Below are positions 26,306-39,000 of a stretch of DNA of 64,000 nucleotides, piece by piece. Each line of letters opens with the position of its first letter. Within the stretch, counting starts at the first letter, position 1. This stretch comes from Rhizophagus irregularis (taxonomy: Eukaryota; Glomeromycota; Glomeromycetes; Glomerales; Glomeraceae): assembly GCF_026210795.1 (NCBI RefSeq), contig NC_089449.1, positions 248,001-312,000 of the forward strand. The letters run 5' to 3'. The position numbers and the translations under genes were made by a program. The notes beneath the pieces are model-generated. The model saw nothing but the letters and a program-made list of their open reading frames with translations. It was not told the DNA's origin and made no database searches.

Positions 26306-26579
26306 GATAAGAATTTCTGAAAAAAATTAGAAACTTTACAACTTATTAAACAAATAGAATTTTCAATATAAAAAGTTAGGTTTTTAGCGAAATGCGAATT
26401 AGGCTTTTAAAAGTATAAAGTTCCATGATGTATTATGATGTGTTGTGCCTTAACATGGCCTTAGCACGTTAAGTGCGTTAAATGCGTTAGGTTTCGCGTG
26501 TATGGGGCTAGTTACTGTATATACGATAGTTCACATACAGTAATTCGCATAATTCGTTTATCCAAAAGAATTATCCAAA

Positions 26580-26700
26580 ATATCATCGGTGGTGATGATC
26601 ACCACTACCAAAATTAGGGTGGAATTCCGGGCAGGGTTGAATGAAATTCTGCCTGAAATTTCTCCCTAATGCTGAGCGTATAGTGACGATCACGACTGGT
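26580..26700. mobile_element. MITE-like dispersed repeat, copy 2
   Basis: Related to 19881-19998. It begins TATCATCGGTGGTGATGATC, carries AATTAGGGTGGAATT in the centre and CTAATGCTGAGCG near the end. An inner inverted pair CGGGCAG...CTGCCTG is present. It sits just downstream of the decayed tandem unit. Confidence 0.45.
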
Positions 26701-27016
26701 CGACACGACTGGTGGGATGAACGATAAGACCTTAATAATTTGAAATAAACACTTTATGAGTTGCAATAACGACAAAATTCTTGTACGCAATAAAAATTAA
26801 CTGGTAGAATTTCTTAAAAATGATACTTAATCGAATACACTTTATACATTTTATAAAATACAAAATATAGAAAACGTTTATTTATTTATTTATATATATA
26901 TATGTATACATGAAATAATAGATATTTGAAAAAAAAACATAAAAAAAAAATAATAATAAACTAAATGAATCAACTATTTAAATTTTTTAACATTTATCTT
27001 CTTTATTTCCAATTAA

Positions 27017-30000
27017 TTAAGTAGATACAGCCTTCTATTAAAAATAAATAAATAAATAAAAGTTAATAAAATTATAATCAATTATTTATTATATATAATG
27101 TCAAAAAAAATATACATTACCTCAATTTCATTAATAATATAAATATAACAATTATAAGTATGAGATACCAATAAACAATTTGGAAATAAATTTTCAATCA
27201 AATCTTTCTTAATATAATCTGGCCATAAATTTAAAGTAAAATCTAAGAAAAAAATATTTAAATTTATATTTTCAATATTTGTTGTTGTATCAATTGATAA
27301 AAATCTATAAATAAATCTTTTTAAAGCAAGTAAAAATTCTGTAGCAGGAATTAAATCATCATCTTGATCAAAGTAATCTATAAAATTATTAATAGATTTC
27401 TTCATTTGTTGAGATAAAGTAACTTTAAATTTATCATTAATATTATGAATTATTGAATTATTAACATTTTGTTCTTCAATTAATTCATATAATTCTACAA
27501 TATGTTTTAATGAAAAATCACTAAATATTTTATATTTTGAAGTATCAAGTTTCGCTAATTTTAACCATTGATTAACAAAATCCATTATAAGCATATCACT
27601 ATGACTAATAGATAATTCTTTTATAAAACTAAGAATTATATCAAAGATTGAAAGTAATTCAAATAAATCAATTGAATTTCCAGGATTTAAAGTAAGAATT
27701 GGTTGAAACATTGTTAAAACTAAGGTCGTTTTTTCCACGATAGGTTCTTGTGGTAATGATTTTTTCACATCAAAAAGAATTCTTGGAGAATTATAAAATA
27801 ATTCATTTTTAAAAGTAAAATTTTTCAAATAAAATTGATTCTCTTCTAATCTTTCAAAATGAACCTTATTATTAACTAATTCTTTAATAAGTAACATTTC
27901 AATTTGTTGTAAATCAAAGAAAAATTTTGTTTCATCTTCAAAAATTCTTTGACTATATCGTGAAATAATCTTTTCGTCCCCTTCAAAATTAATAAAATTA
28001 ATATCTTGAGCTTGACTAACTTTAATTGATTTAGAATCAAATAAATTTGGAATATTAATAACATTATCCAAAAATTCATTTTGTAATCTTAATAAAGATT
28101 CCAAAATCGTACATAAATAAATTCCTAAATTTTTTTGTTCAATTAAACCGAAAATAATAGGTCTTTTAATATCCATTAATGGTTTATCATGAGATAATTC
28201 TTTAGAATCAATTATATGATTAATTACAATATTCCAACTTAATTCAAATTCATCATATAAAGATTTTAAATTTAAAGTATCACCAGAAGATTCTTTTTCA
28301 ATAAATTCACGAAATGTCATTGTATGAGCCAATTTTCTTGTTAAATTATATTCAAGTTTTGAATTTAAAATCATTACGAATTTAATGATTGGTTGGAGAT
28401 GTTTGAGAAGTTTTAATTTTTCACAATGATTAAAATATATCGATAAGAATGGATGATTGTCTAAATTATATTTGAATTCACTATAATAAAAAGAACGAAA
28501 ATCTTCAAATTTCACTTTTCTAATCGGGTTATAATATTTTGGAATATTAATAATTAATTCATCATCAATATCATCTTCAATCCATGGAAAAATATTTCTT
28601 AATACTTTGATTTGATTCAAACTTATTGTAACTCGTGATTTTTGAATTAAAAAACAATGTTGAAGTTTTCTAATATTTGGATGTTTGATTTTTAAACAAT
28701 TATTAATATCATTAATTAATGATTTTGATAAAATATTTTCTTCCTTCTTACAATAATCCAATAATTTAAATGAAAATTCTTTAAGAAATGCTACTGAAAT
28801 CATACGTTGAAAATTTGAATTTTTTATAAAAATTTCAACCGAATTTTTAAAATAAGGAATCAATTTTTTTAATTCAAAATCATTAAAAATTTCTTGAATT
28901 ATTTCACAACAAATTTCAATCATATTATTATCAAAATTTTGAATTTCAAAAAATTCATTAATTGCATTTAATCTAATTGATTTTTTTAATCCTTGTTTAG
29001 GATTATTAATTAAATTGAAAAATATTCCTTCTTCCACTTGATTTTCTGTAATGAATATTTTTTCTATTATTTCTTTAATTAATTTAAAAGGTTTTCTTAT
29101 AAATAAATTTTTATAAAGATTTAATCGAACTTTTGATTCTAATGGAATAATTTCAAGACTTCTTAATATAAAAGATCTTATATTATTTATAATTATTTCA
29201 TTATTATAATTATAATCTAAATGATTAAATATCAAATCAATTATTTCTGTTGTAATAAATTCTTGTTTTTTCCCTTTTCCTAAATAAATTATTTCTTTGA
29301 TTTTATCCAATGGAATTAATTTGATTTTTAATAAATCATTACATATATATAATAAAGGAAGTCTTGATAATTTTTTCGTATTATTTAATTTTTTAATTAA
29401 AGTTAATAAGATATCAATCTCTTTTTCACATTTCTCTTTATAACAAATTTTTTGTAATATAAGATTAATCGATTCTTTAAAAAGAAATTCTTCAAGTTCA
29501 CCGTATTTTATAAAATCTTCTTTAGCTTTTTTAAATATTATTGGAAAATTTTCAATTAATTTTAATTGAATTAAAATACTTTCTGAATGTTTCCACCAAT
29601 AAATATGAAGTAAGAATGGATTAGAACTTATTTCTTCCCCATTTATATTTTCAATAATAAAATCTAATTCTTCTTTTTTAATCAATTTTTTTATATTATG
29701 AGATATTATTTTAATAAAATCATTATAATATAATTCTGAATATTTTTGTAATGTTATAAAATTTGGTTTGATTGATAATAAATTATTCTTAAATTCTTCT
29801 ATATGATCATCTTCTAATTTTGTACGTAATTCTCCAGTTTCTTCATCAATATTATCTAAATCTTGTTTTAATATATTTAATTCTTCTTCATAATAAATTT
29901 TATAAAAATTAATTTGATTAAAAAAATTATAAGAAAATGGAAATTCAAGTTCTTTAATCATTGATGTTATTATATATTTATTAGAATTTGGTTCCGATAA

Positions 30001-33000
30001 ATTATTAATATTTATAATTGTATTATCCAAAAAACATTGTTTCCATAATTCTAATAATTCCATTTTCTTTTCATGTTCTAAACAATTTTCAAGATTGAAA
30101 AAAGTTTTTGTTGCTGATAATTTTTCAATTGAATATAATATTTTTGTTATGGTATTTTTAAGAATTATCATCACATAATTTTGTAATGCAAGTGAAAAAC
30201 ATGTGAATTGATTTATATAATCTTGATTTTTGGCTACTTCATATTTCCAATCATTACAATTTTCTGAAATCCAATTAAAGGTTTTTGTTTTGATGTATTG
30301 ACTTAAATTTTCATTACGTAAAATTTCTTTGCTTATCACGCTAAAAAGTTATATATAATTTTAGTAAACATAATAAAAATATAATTAATTATAAAATTAA
30401 ATTATCATTCTTACCTGATATAATTTTCGTTAGAGGTCGGATACTTGATACAAGAAAAACACCATCCTAATTTATCTTTTAAAAATTTTTCAAATGGCAT
30501 ACTAGAAGTAATTAATTTTCTAAATATTTTTGAATTTAATATATCATATAATGATTTATCATAAAGTTTATTTAATTTTATATCACATTGTTCCAATGAT
30601 TCAATCGTAATTTGTTTCCATCCAGGTATGAAATTTGATATTAAATTTCGTTCATAATCTCTTCTAATATGATTTATTAAACATACAATTTTCGTAGGTC
30701 CTCTATTAATTAAATATTCATTATGATACTTTTCAATAATAGATTTTGTTAATTTAATATATCTTGAATTTGTTAATGTTGTTGCTTCACATTGAATAAT
30801 TAATATTTGATCGTCCGATTTGAAAAAGAAATCTTTCACTCGTTCTGAAAGTCGTGCTTCGGTCTTGAAAATTGATAATTTATATATTTGACAACTTGCA
30901 ATTTCTCCTAAACAAGATTCGATATCCACGTTTAAATCAGAGAATGTATTGACAATTACTAAATCTCCTCCAATAGTATTTTTTATATTAAATAAAGATT
31001 CGAAATAATCACAAAGATCATCATGAAATTGTTGACAAAAATAAATGTCCTTTAGCGTGGTAATTTCGTCCCTTTCTAAAGCTGATCGTTCAATCCTTAA
31101 AACTCCATCCGAAGATAATACTGAAATTAACCTTTCCTTGCACTTCATTAAAATCTCATCCCGATTAGTGTAACGATTGTCTTTTGTATTTTCTAATACT
31201 AAAGTTTGTAACGATTCATCCTTATCAAAACCGAAGAAAAGTGCAAATTTACTAGTATGTAATTGAATCGTAGGATCATTTCTAAAAGTATACATTTGCC
31301 CTATCCAATCTTTCAATTCCCGAATAAGTGATTGTTGTTTTTCGTCAAGAACATCGTTAAATGATAATGTATGTTTTTCAAATCGGTTGAGAAGTGATGG
31401 ATCAGTTGAAGATAGATTTTTCTCGTCCATTACAATAATGCATTTAAATTTTGATGGAACGTAACTAATACAATTACGAAATAATTATTATTAAAATCAC
31501 TTGAATCACTTGAATCACTTGATACAATAATAAATTCTTATACTTACAACATAGAGTTGGAACATGCCCCTAGTCCGACACGTGACAAATGTTTATCGTT
31601 TACCTCGATATAATTCTTATCCCATAAGGCATAAAGACTTGCTATTAAATATGTAAAATAAAGACGGTAAGTATATGTTAGTAGTATTCCAGATGTAGTA
31701 GTATGTAGTAGTTACGCCAGACGTAGTAGGATTGTGCCAGATCAATTAAAAGGTATTCGTATCATAATTGCACGTTGACTCGGAGCATATACTATATACC
31801 CGACCCGACCCGACCTGGTCCGACCCGAAAAAAATTTCGCCCGAACTCGCCTCGGATCACGATCAAATACATCTCAACTCCGGTCACCTTTGAATATATC
31901 GCGTAATTTCGAACGGTCGAACCATTCCTTATTATAGTTTATTCCATCTTCCAATCTCTCAATTCTCTTAATTGATCTGGCATTATCTCTTATCCCTTAT
32001 CCTGTTATCCCTTCCCTTATCCTAGTTAATAAAAAAAAAATAATAAAAGTTACCGTAAACCATTTCCAAATCTGTAAGAATTAATGGGTTTCCTGTTTCA
32101 ACACACGCCTAAAAAGAAAAAGAGATAAAAAAATAAGTATCGTTTCTTCCATAATTGAATAATAATGAAAATTTTACTTTTACTTACAATGATTTTTTTC
32201 AAAACATCACAATAATAATCTTTACTATCATCAGGGAATTGTGAACCTATAATTACAAGTGGATTCATTCCGCTTTTTTGTAGTTGATTAACCAATAAAC
32301 TTAGGGTTGCTTCACTTTTACCGATAATCATCAAATGACGTGAATCAGGATCATTCAAATTTGACTTAATTAATTGTATCGGTTTAAAAGACCATGAATA
32401 ATTCTTATCATCATCAAATAATATTTTAACGATATTTTTAAAATATTTTTCCCATAATTTGATATTATTTTCTAATCCACCAAAATTACGAGCCAATGCC
32501 ATTTGAGTATCCGCTAACGTAAATTCATTTGATGAAAGTCTTTTAATTAACGAGTAATAATCTCGAAGACCGTAGAAATTGGGTAAAGCTTGACATTGTT
32601 GTTCATAATCCGAACATGATTTAGCCAAGGTTTCTATAATTCCAATTTTACTGGATTCAATGTTATTGGTATTTAAAAAGTGTTCAGATATATCTACTAA
32701 ATCATCTAGATCGAACCGAGGACTGTAAAAATAAAATAATTATATTGAGTATTAAAAGTTAAGGGATAAAAATTTATATGTGACAAAAAGAATTCACCTT
32801 TGTACAAGTAACGCTCGACTACTTTTAACGATATTTAAACGCCAATTGGATAACCCAACAAATGATACAGTTGGTCCCGTTGCTGGATAATTTGGTTCGA
32901 GTAAAGTATGAAGTAACCTTAATGGATCCGAAGAACTTGATTCAGCAAATCCAACTATAAAAAATATTGGAGAGTATTAAATAAACCATTACATGTTGCA

Positions 33001-36000
33001 TATGTTGCATACGCGAAATAATGAAATATTTACCATTATCGAGCAATACTACGTTAATAACATCGGAACTTGTTTCTTGGTATTTATTAGCTTTTTCAAA
33101 AATCTTGGAAATTCCATCCATAGTGGAACTCGAAGAACATAGATATGGGTTAATATGAACCTAATTATAAATACAATTTAATATAAAAGTTATAAAAATG
33201 ACGTTTTAAAAAAAAATTCTTTAATATATACTTTCGGTAAAGATTTAAAGTAATCATCATTAGACTCTGATCCACGTAAATTCGAACTTATTAAACGAAG
33301 AGCCAAAGATTTAGAGGACCTTTTATTTTAAATTAAAATGTTAATGAAACCGACAAAACATTAGTGAACCGACAACACATTAGCGAAACCGACAAAACAT
33401 TAGTGAAACCGACAAAACATAATTAAAAAAAAAAAATTGCGATTTTTTTTTTGATACATACCCCGTTTCTCCAATAACAAAGATAGGAATTTTATTTAAT
33501 ATGCAAACAGTCATAACCAAAATATTCTCTAGTAAAGCTTCATTTTTAACTATATTATTTGAAATTTGCATCCTATTAATATAATCTTCTTGTTCTTCCC
33601 GAATGATTTTAGTAAAAAGTTTTTCTCCCATATAAATATTATGATTTTGAAATATTTGACCTATTTCGTAACGATATTGTTTACGTAAATCTTGTTCACA
33701 TAATCTAGAATGATAACAAATACTCAATGCTAAAACATAGGATCTATATATTAAAATAGGACCTTCATTTGATGGGTATTTATGTCCTTTTTTATATGTT
33801 GGACGATTATTAAGGGATTTATAAAAGAATTTTACTAATGTTATAACTCGTTTCACATCACGTAAACTAACACTATATGGTTCTTCAACTTTTCGTATAA
33901 AATTTTGAGAAGTGGATATTAAATCGACAAGTATAGGTTGTGATAATTCTTTTAACTCATTTTTAACCATAATTTGAATATATCTACATTCATCTTTTGG
34001 TTTCAGGATATCATAATTCCATAAATAATCTGAGATTTGTTCGGGAAGTGGTTTGACCTGATAAATAAGATCGCCTCTTTCTTTGTACTTTTTAACGTTT
34101 GTTACACGACCATCTTCATTTTGAACGCGAGGACGGTATGGATTACAGGAAGCGAATAATCGAATATTTGAACTTATCGGTTTACCCCGAAACATTCTAT
34201 TAGATATTAAATCCGCAAGTAAACCTAAATAATTACATGTGTTAAATTCATCAAATAATAACCAAATTTCTTCTTTTTCTGATTTTTTCAAAGCTTCCGA
34301 TATAAAGTTTACTATAGTTTCTTCTTCGATTCCATCATAAAGATTAAGAGATCGATATTGAACTTTTATCATCAAAGCCAAATGTGCAATTAAACTTGTC
34401 TAAAAATTAAAAAAAATTGAACGTAAATTAACAAAATTGAACGTAATTAACAAAATTGAACGTAAATTAAACAAAATTGAACGTAAATTAAATAAATTGA
34501 ACGTAAATTAAACAAAATTGAACGTAATTAAACAAAATTAAACGAAATTGAACGTAAAATAAACAAAATTGAACGTAAACAAAATTGAACGTAAATTAAA
34601 TGAAATTGAACGTAAACAAAATTGAACGTAAATTAAACAAATTGAACGTAAATTAAACGAAATTGAACGCAAACAAAATTGAACGTAAATTGAACGTAAA
34701 TAAACAAAATTAAACGAAATTTAACGTAAATTAAACAAAATTAACGAAATTGAAATAATAAAAATTTACTTTACCTTTCCACATCCCGCTTCACCACAGA
34801 TAACAACCGGAACGTTCGCATTTACTCTTAAAAGTATTACCGCCATCTTTATCAAATTATCACTAGATAAGACGTATTCCGATTTCATTCCTTCTAATTT
34901 CGTTAAAATATCATTTGAAAACATAGTATTATAATCATCAAAATCTCCACTAATTGCTTGACTCTTTAATAATAATTTAATATTATCAGGAATTTTATTC
35001 TTATCTTGATATAAAATAGTAAAAGAATTAAATTCTCGAGAATTAAAAAACATTATTTTATGATCCGCGTGATCAAGATGAGCGCTTTTATCTTCGTCCA
35101 TTATAGATGTCTCCTTGAATTTAGTTGCAAAATCCTTTGAAACTTTTATTAATGATTTAACTATGATTGATCTAATATTTGATGTTCCTCTTGTTCCTCT
35201 CACGCTCGCGTTTGAATTGTTTGATTCGTTTGATTCGCTCAATTTTAGATTATTCATTGTACTTGATGAAAATCTAATTAATTGATCAGCCAAGACGTTA
35301 ACAAAAATCTCAATATTTCTAAATGAAGTAATATTATTATCATCTTTGAAAAAATATCTCATAATAAGATTTCGACAAATTTCTTCCGATAAAGGATTTA
35401 AATTATTAAATATGATCTCTTTCTTATCAATTTCCCCAAAATCACATGAATTTAAATAATGACATACAATTTGAATTGGACTTGATATTTCTTGTGAAAT
35501 TTTAAAATTTTCTATATTCCAAGATAAATGTTTAAAAGGTAAGAATTTTAAAATAGGAAGACAATTAAGTAATTTTTGTTTTACTGATGATGCTATTTCA
35601 ATATAAATAAAAGTTTCCGGAATAGAAACGATCAAATTTTTATAAGAAACAATCTTAAAAGTTAATAATTCGAATAAGAATAAATTCACATCATCCGGAT
35701 AATCAGTTGATAAAATATTAATATGTAAACTTTCTATATCTTTAAGATTATATTCTTTAAGATTATTTAAAAGATATTCAAAATTCATATTATCACTAAT
35801 TAAGAAATTACGAGAAAATTTTTGTTTAGAAAAACTATTATCTTTAATCCATTCAGTTTTTCCTTGACCGGATAAATCTGAAGAAACGCATAAAACTTTT
35901 GGACATAATTCTCGATAAATATCTTGCATCATTTCAATATTCAACCCATTTATCTCATTTATCTCCAAAATTTCCAAAGAATGTTGATCCAAAATATATT

Positions 36001-39000
36001 GAGATTTTCCTGATTCTCGATGACATAAAAGTACTAATTGATAATTTTCATTTCTATATTCCAATTCTTTAATATAATTTATTAAATTATATTGTGAATC
36101 AAAATCCAAAGATTCTATATTAACAATACAGAATAAATTATTACTATAACCATTATCTGAAGCGAAGAAACATCTTTTAATAAAAATTCCAATCTCCTCA
36201 ATTGTAGTTGAAGAAGTACATAATAAAAGTTGCCATGGTTCAGGATAATAACCATTATTAACATATAATGACATTATTATACTTGGAATTAAAGATTTAT
36301 CATCATAAACGGTAATAAATAATCTATTATCTTTAATAATATCATCAGGAATTACTTCTTGTTGAATTATTTGCCATTGTTTTGGAAGATTTTTAAAAAT
36401 ATTTTCCAATCTATAACCAATTTCACAAAGTAGACCAAAATAATCGTTCGATACACGTGAGATTCTTTTTATTTCCTTACGAGATGGTAATTGAGCGTTA
36501 CTATTTACGAATTTAATCAACGCCTTGCATCTTTGTTCATTTTCTTTATCCAAGTTTTCCGACGAGAAATAATCGTAAAATTCCAAGATTTGATTAGGAG
36601 AAAAGAGCGTTAAATAATAACAATTTTTTTGAACTTTATTCACTATATTATTCCTAAGAAATAATAAAAAAAAACTGATCAATATATGGGTAAAGTCTAC
36701 GTTAACAAGTAAATTAATAAATTATAGTTACCATTTTTCTAAATCGTCATTTAAGAATATAAGAAATCCTTTAATATTTTCCGCTCCTTTTATTTTCTTT
36801 TCAAACTTTTGATAATTAAAATGACCATTTCGTATTAATTTAGTGGTAACATTGATGATTTTTTGAATAATATCAATTAAATCAATGAAATCATTTGTAA
36901 CTTTTGATTTTTTCATTAAACCAACTTTTTCTCTTAATTTCAAAATATAATATAGATCGTAAGTATTATTAAGTATAATTGAACATTTATGATTTTTCTC
37001 ATCATAAAAAAATAGAAAAATTCCATCAGAAATGATCTTTTTAATCTTTCTCGTATTAATTTCCTCAATATTTGAAACGTTATGATAAAAATTTTGTAAT
37101 TCATCATTATTATTACACAAAATGAACTTATTAATTAAACTAGGATCCTTGTTAATAATAATTGATAATTCTTCCAAAAATTCAACAACATTTTTCATTT
37201 TCTTGTTAATGATTGGATAAAAAATTTGTTTAATTTGAATTAAAGAAAAAATCATATCCTCTTGAATAAGAATTTGATCGTCATCATCGTTAATATTATT
37301 AATCAAATTTTTAATTTCATCTTCAGAAATTATTGTTAAAAAATCCAAGAAATTCTTTGAATTCATTGATAATTCTTTTATTAAAATCCAACAATTTTCA
37401 TTAATTTTATTAAAATTCTTTTCAAGATGATCAATAAATGAATTAACATTTTCAAGTAATAAAGAATTATCTTTTAAATTCTTAATAGATTTTGATATCC
37501 AATTATTTTCCATTCGTTTTAATTGTAAAATTTTTTCAATTTTTTCCAATAATTCAAATCTTTCCAACATTTTAGGAAATTTTAAAAGATTTTCTATAAT
37601 TTGTAAAAGTTTTAAATTTTTTTGAGGATAAAGTTCCTTATTTAAATCAAATTCTTCATTAATATTCTTAATATTTTTCCAAAATAATAAAGCATCATAA
37701 CTTCCAATTTTTTCATAATTCTTAAATTTTTTACACATAGAAGTATAATAATTAAAAACTGAAGGAATTAATTTTAATGCTATATATTCAACATTTATAA
37801 TAGTATTATTATCTTTTTGTAAATAAATTTCAAAAACATTTTTAAAAGTTTGAAAATTAATAAATTCATAACATCTTTCAGCGCTTAATAAAATTTTATC
37901 ATGAAATTTCCAATAATTTGATTTAATTATTTGATATAATTTTACTTTATCTAATTGTAATTCTTGTTGTTGTATATCTTTAATATAATCATTTACGTCA
38001 TTTACTTTTTTTGACGTACAAAATGTTTGATAAAATTTTTTTAATTGTTCCAATCTAATTAAATGATCATCATATAATATTCTAATAACAAGAATTTCAT
38101 CTTTTATCATATTAAAATGATTTGATAAATATTCATCTGAATATTTTAAAATTTCTTTTAATAATTTTATATTTATCTTTTTTTCCAATAATAAATTATA
38201 AAGTTCATAAATAGACATTTTAATATGTTGAATATATGAATTTTGTTCAAGTTTTTCAACGTTCCCGGTAGCGGTTAAAATAATTTTCCAAAATTTACTA
38301 TATTTAAGAATGAACAAATATTCTTCAGATTCAGTAGATGCGGTCGTAGATGTAGATGCGGTCGTTGATGTAGATGCGGTCGTTAATGCGGTCGTTGATG
38401 TAGATGCGGTCGTTGATGCGGTCGATGCGGTCATTGATGTTGATGCGGTCGTTGATGCAGTCGATGCGGTCATTGATGTAGATGCGGTCGTATATGCGGT
38501 CGTAGACGTAGATGCGGTCGTTGACGCGGTTGACTGATTATTAGACAATACGGTCGACAATACGGTCGACGATACGGTCGACGATACGGTCGGCGATACG
38601 GTAGACGATACGTTCGACTGATTGTTCGACTGATTTTGTAATAAGAACATGATATAACATAAAATATCTTCACACATCCTAATCAACGAAACAAAAAATA
38701 TTAATATTAGATATTAGCGAAACCAAATTTTAACGTAAAATCAAATTATATAACCGTAAATCGTAAAACTTACGTATTTGGAATATCCAATGGAAATTTA
38801 AATGTTTCAATTTCATAACCACAAATTATAATTATCATATCCATTAATTGATCATTAACTTTTTTAACCGATTTGTTTAATCTTTCTTTGGAAATTTCGA
38901 TAAATAATCTTTTAATATCTTGTTCTTTTAATTTCATCATAGATTTCGTCGCACCCAAAATACAATAATCTGAATAATCTTTCATCTTATCTAATATAAT

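Larger units (their letters stand above)
23155..26565 (+). repeat. Direct tandem duplication: intact unit, spacer, decayed unit
   Basis: Unit 1 (about 23155-24270) and unit 2 (about 25450-26565) share a 5' flank (poly-T before the start site), a gene body (Cys-rich membrane protein) and a 3' flank (GCGTTAAGTTTCGCGTGTGT-type sequence followed by a CAGTTA/AGTTA..GTATATACGA block). Similarity beyond the coding part on both sides shows the event copied DNA rather than a spliced transcript. The spacer 24271-25449 holds a Ty3/gypsy fragment and a MITE. Confidence 0.75.

Noticed and set aside
31549-32107. Apparent break in RNF213-like copy B between long exons
   Set aside because: Two short exons (32108-32054 and 31641-31548) with good splice sites and matching sequence (LILTDLEMVY; SLYALWDKNYI) fill the gap in phase.
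38310-38537. Plus-strand frame coding a DAVV/DVDAV repeat
   Set aside because: It is the antisense of the in-frame Ser/Thr/Ala repeat in exon 2 of RNF213-like copy B.
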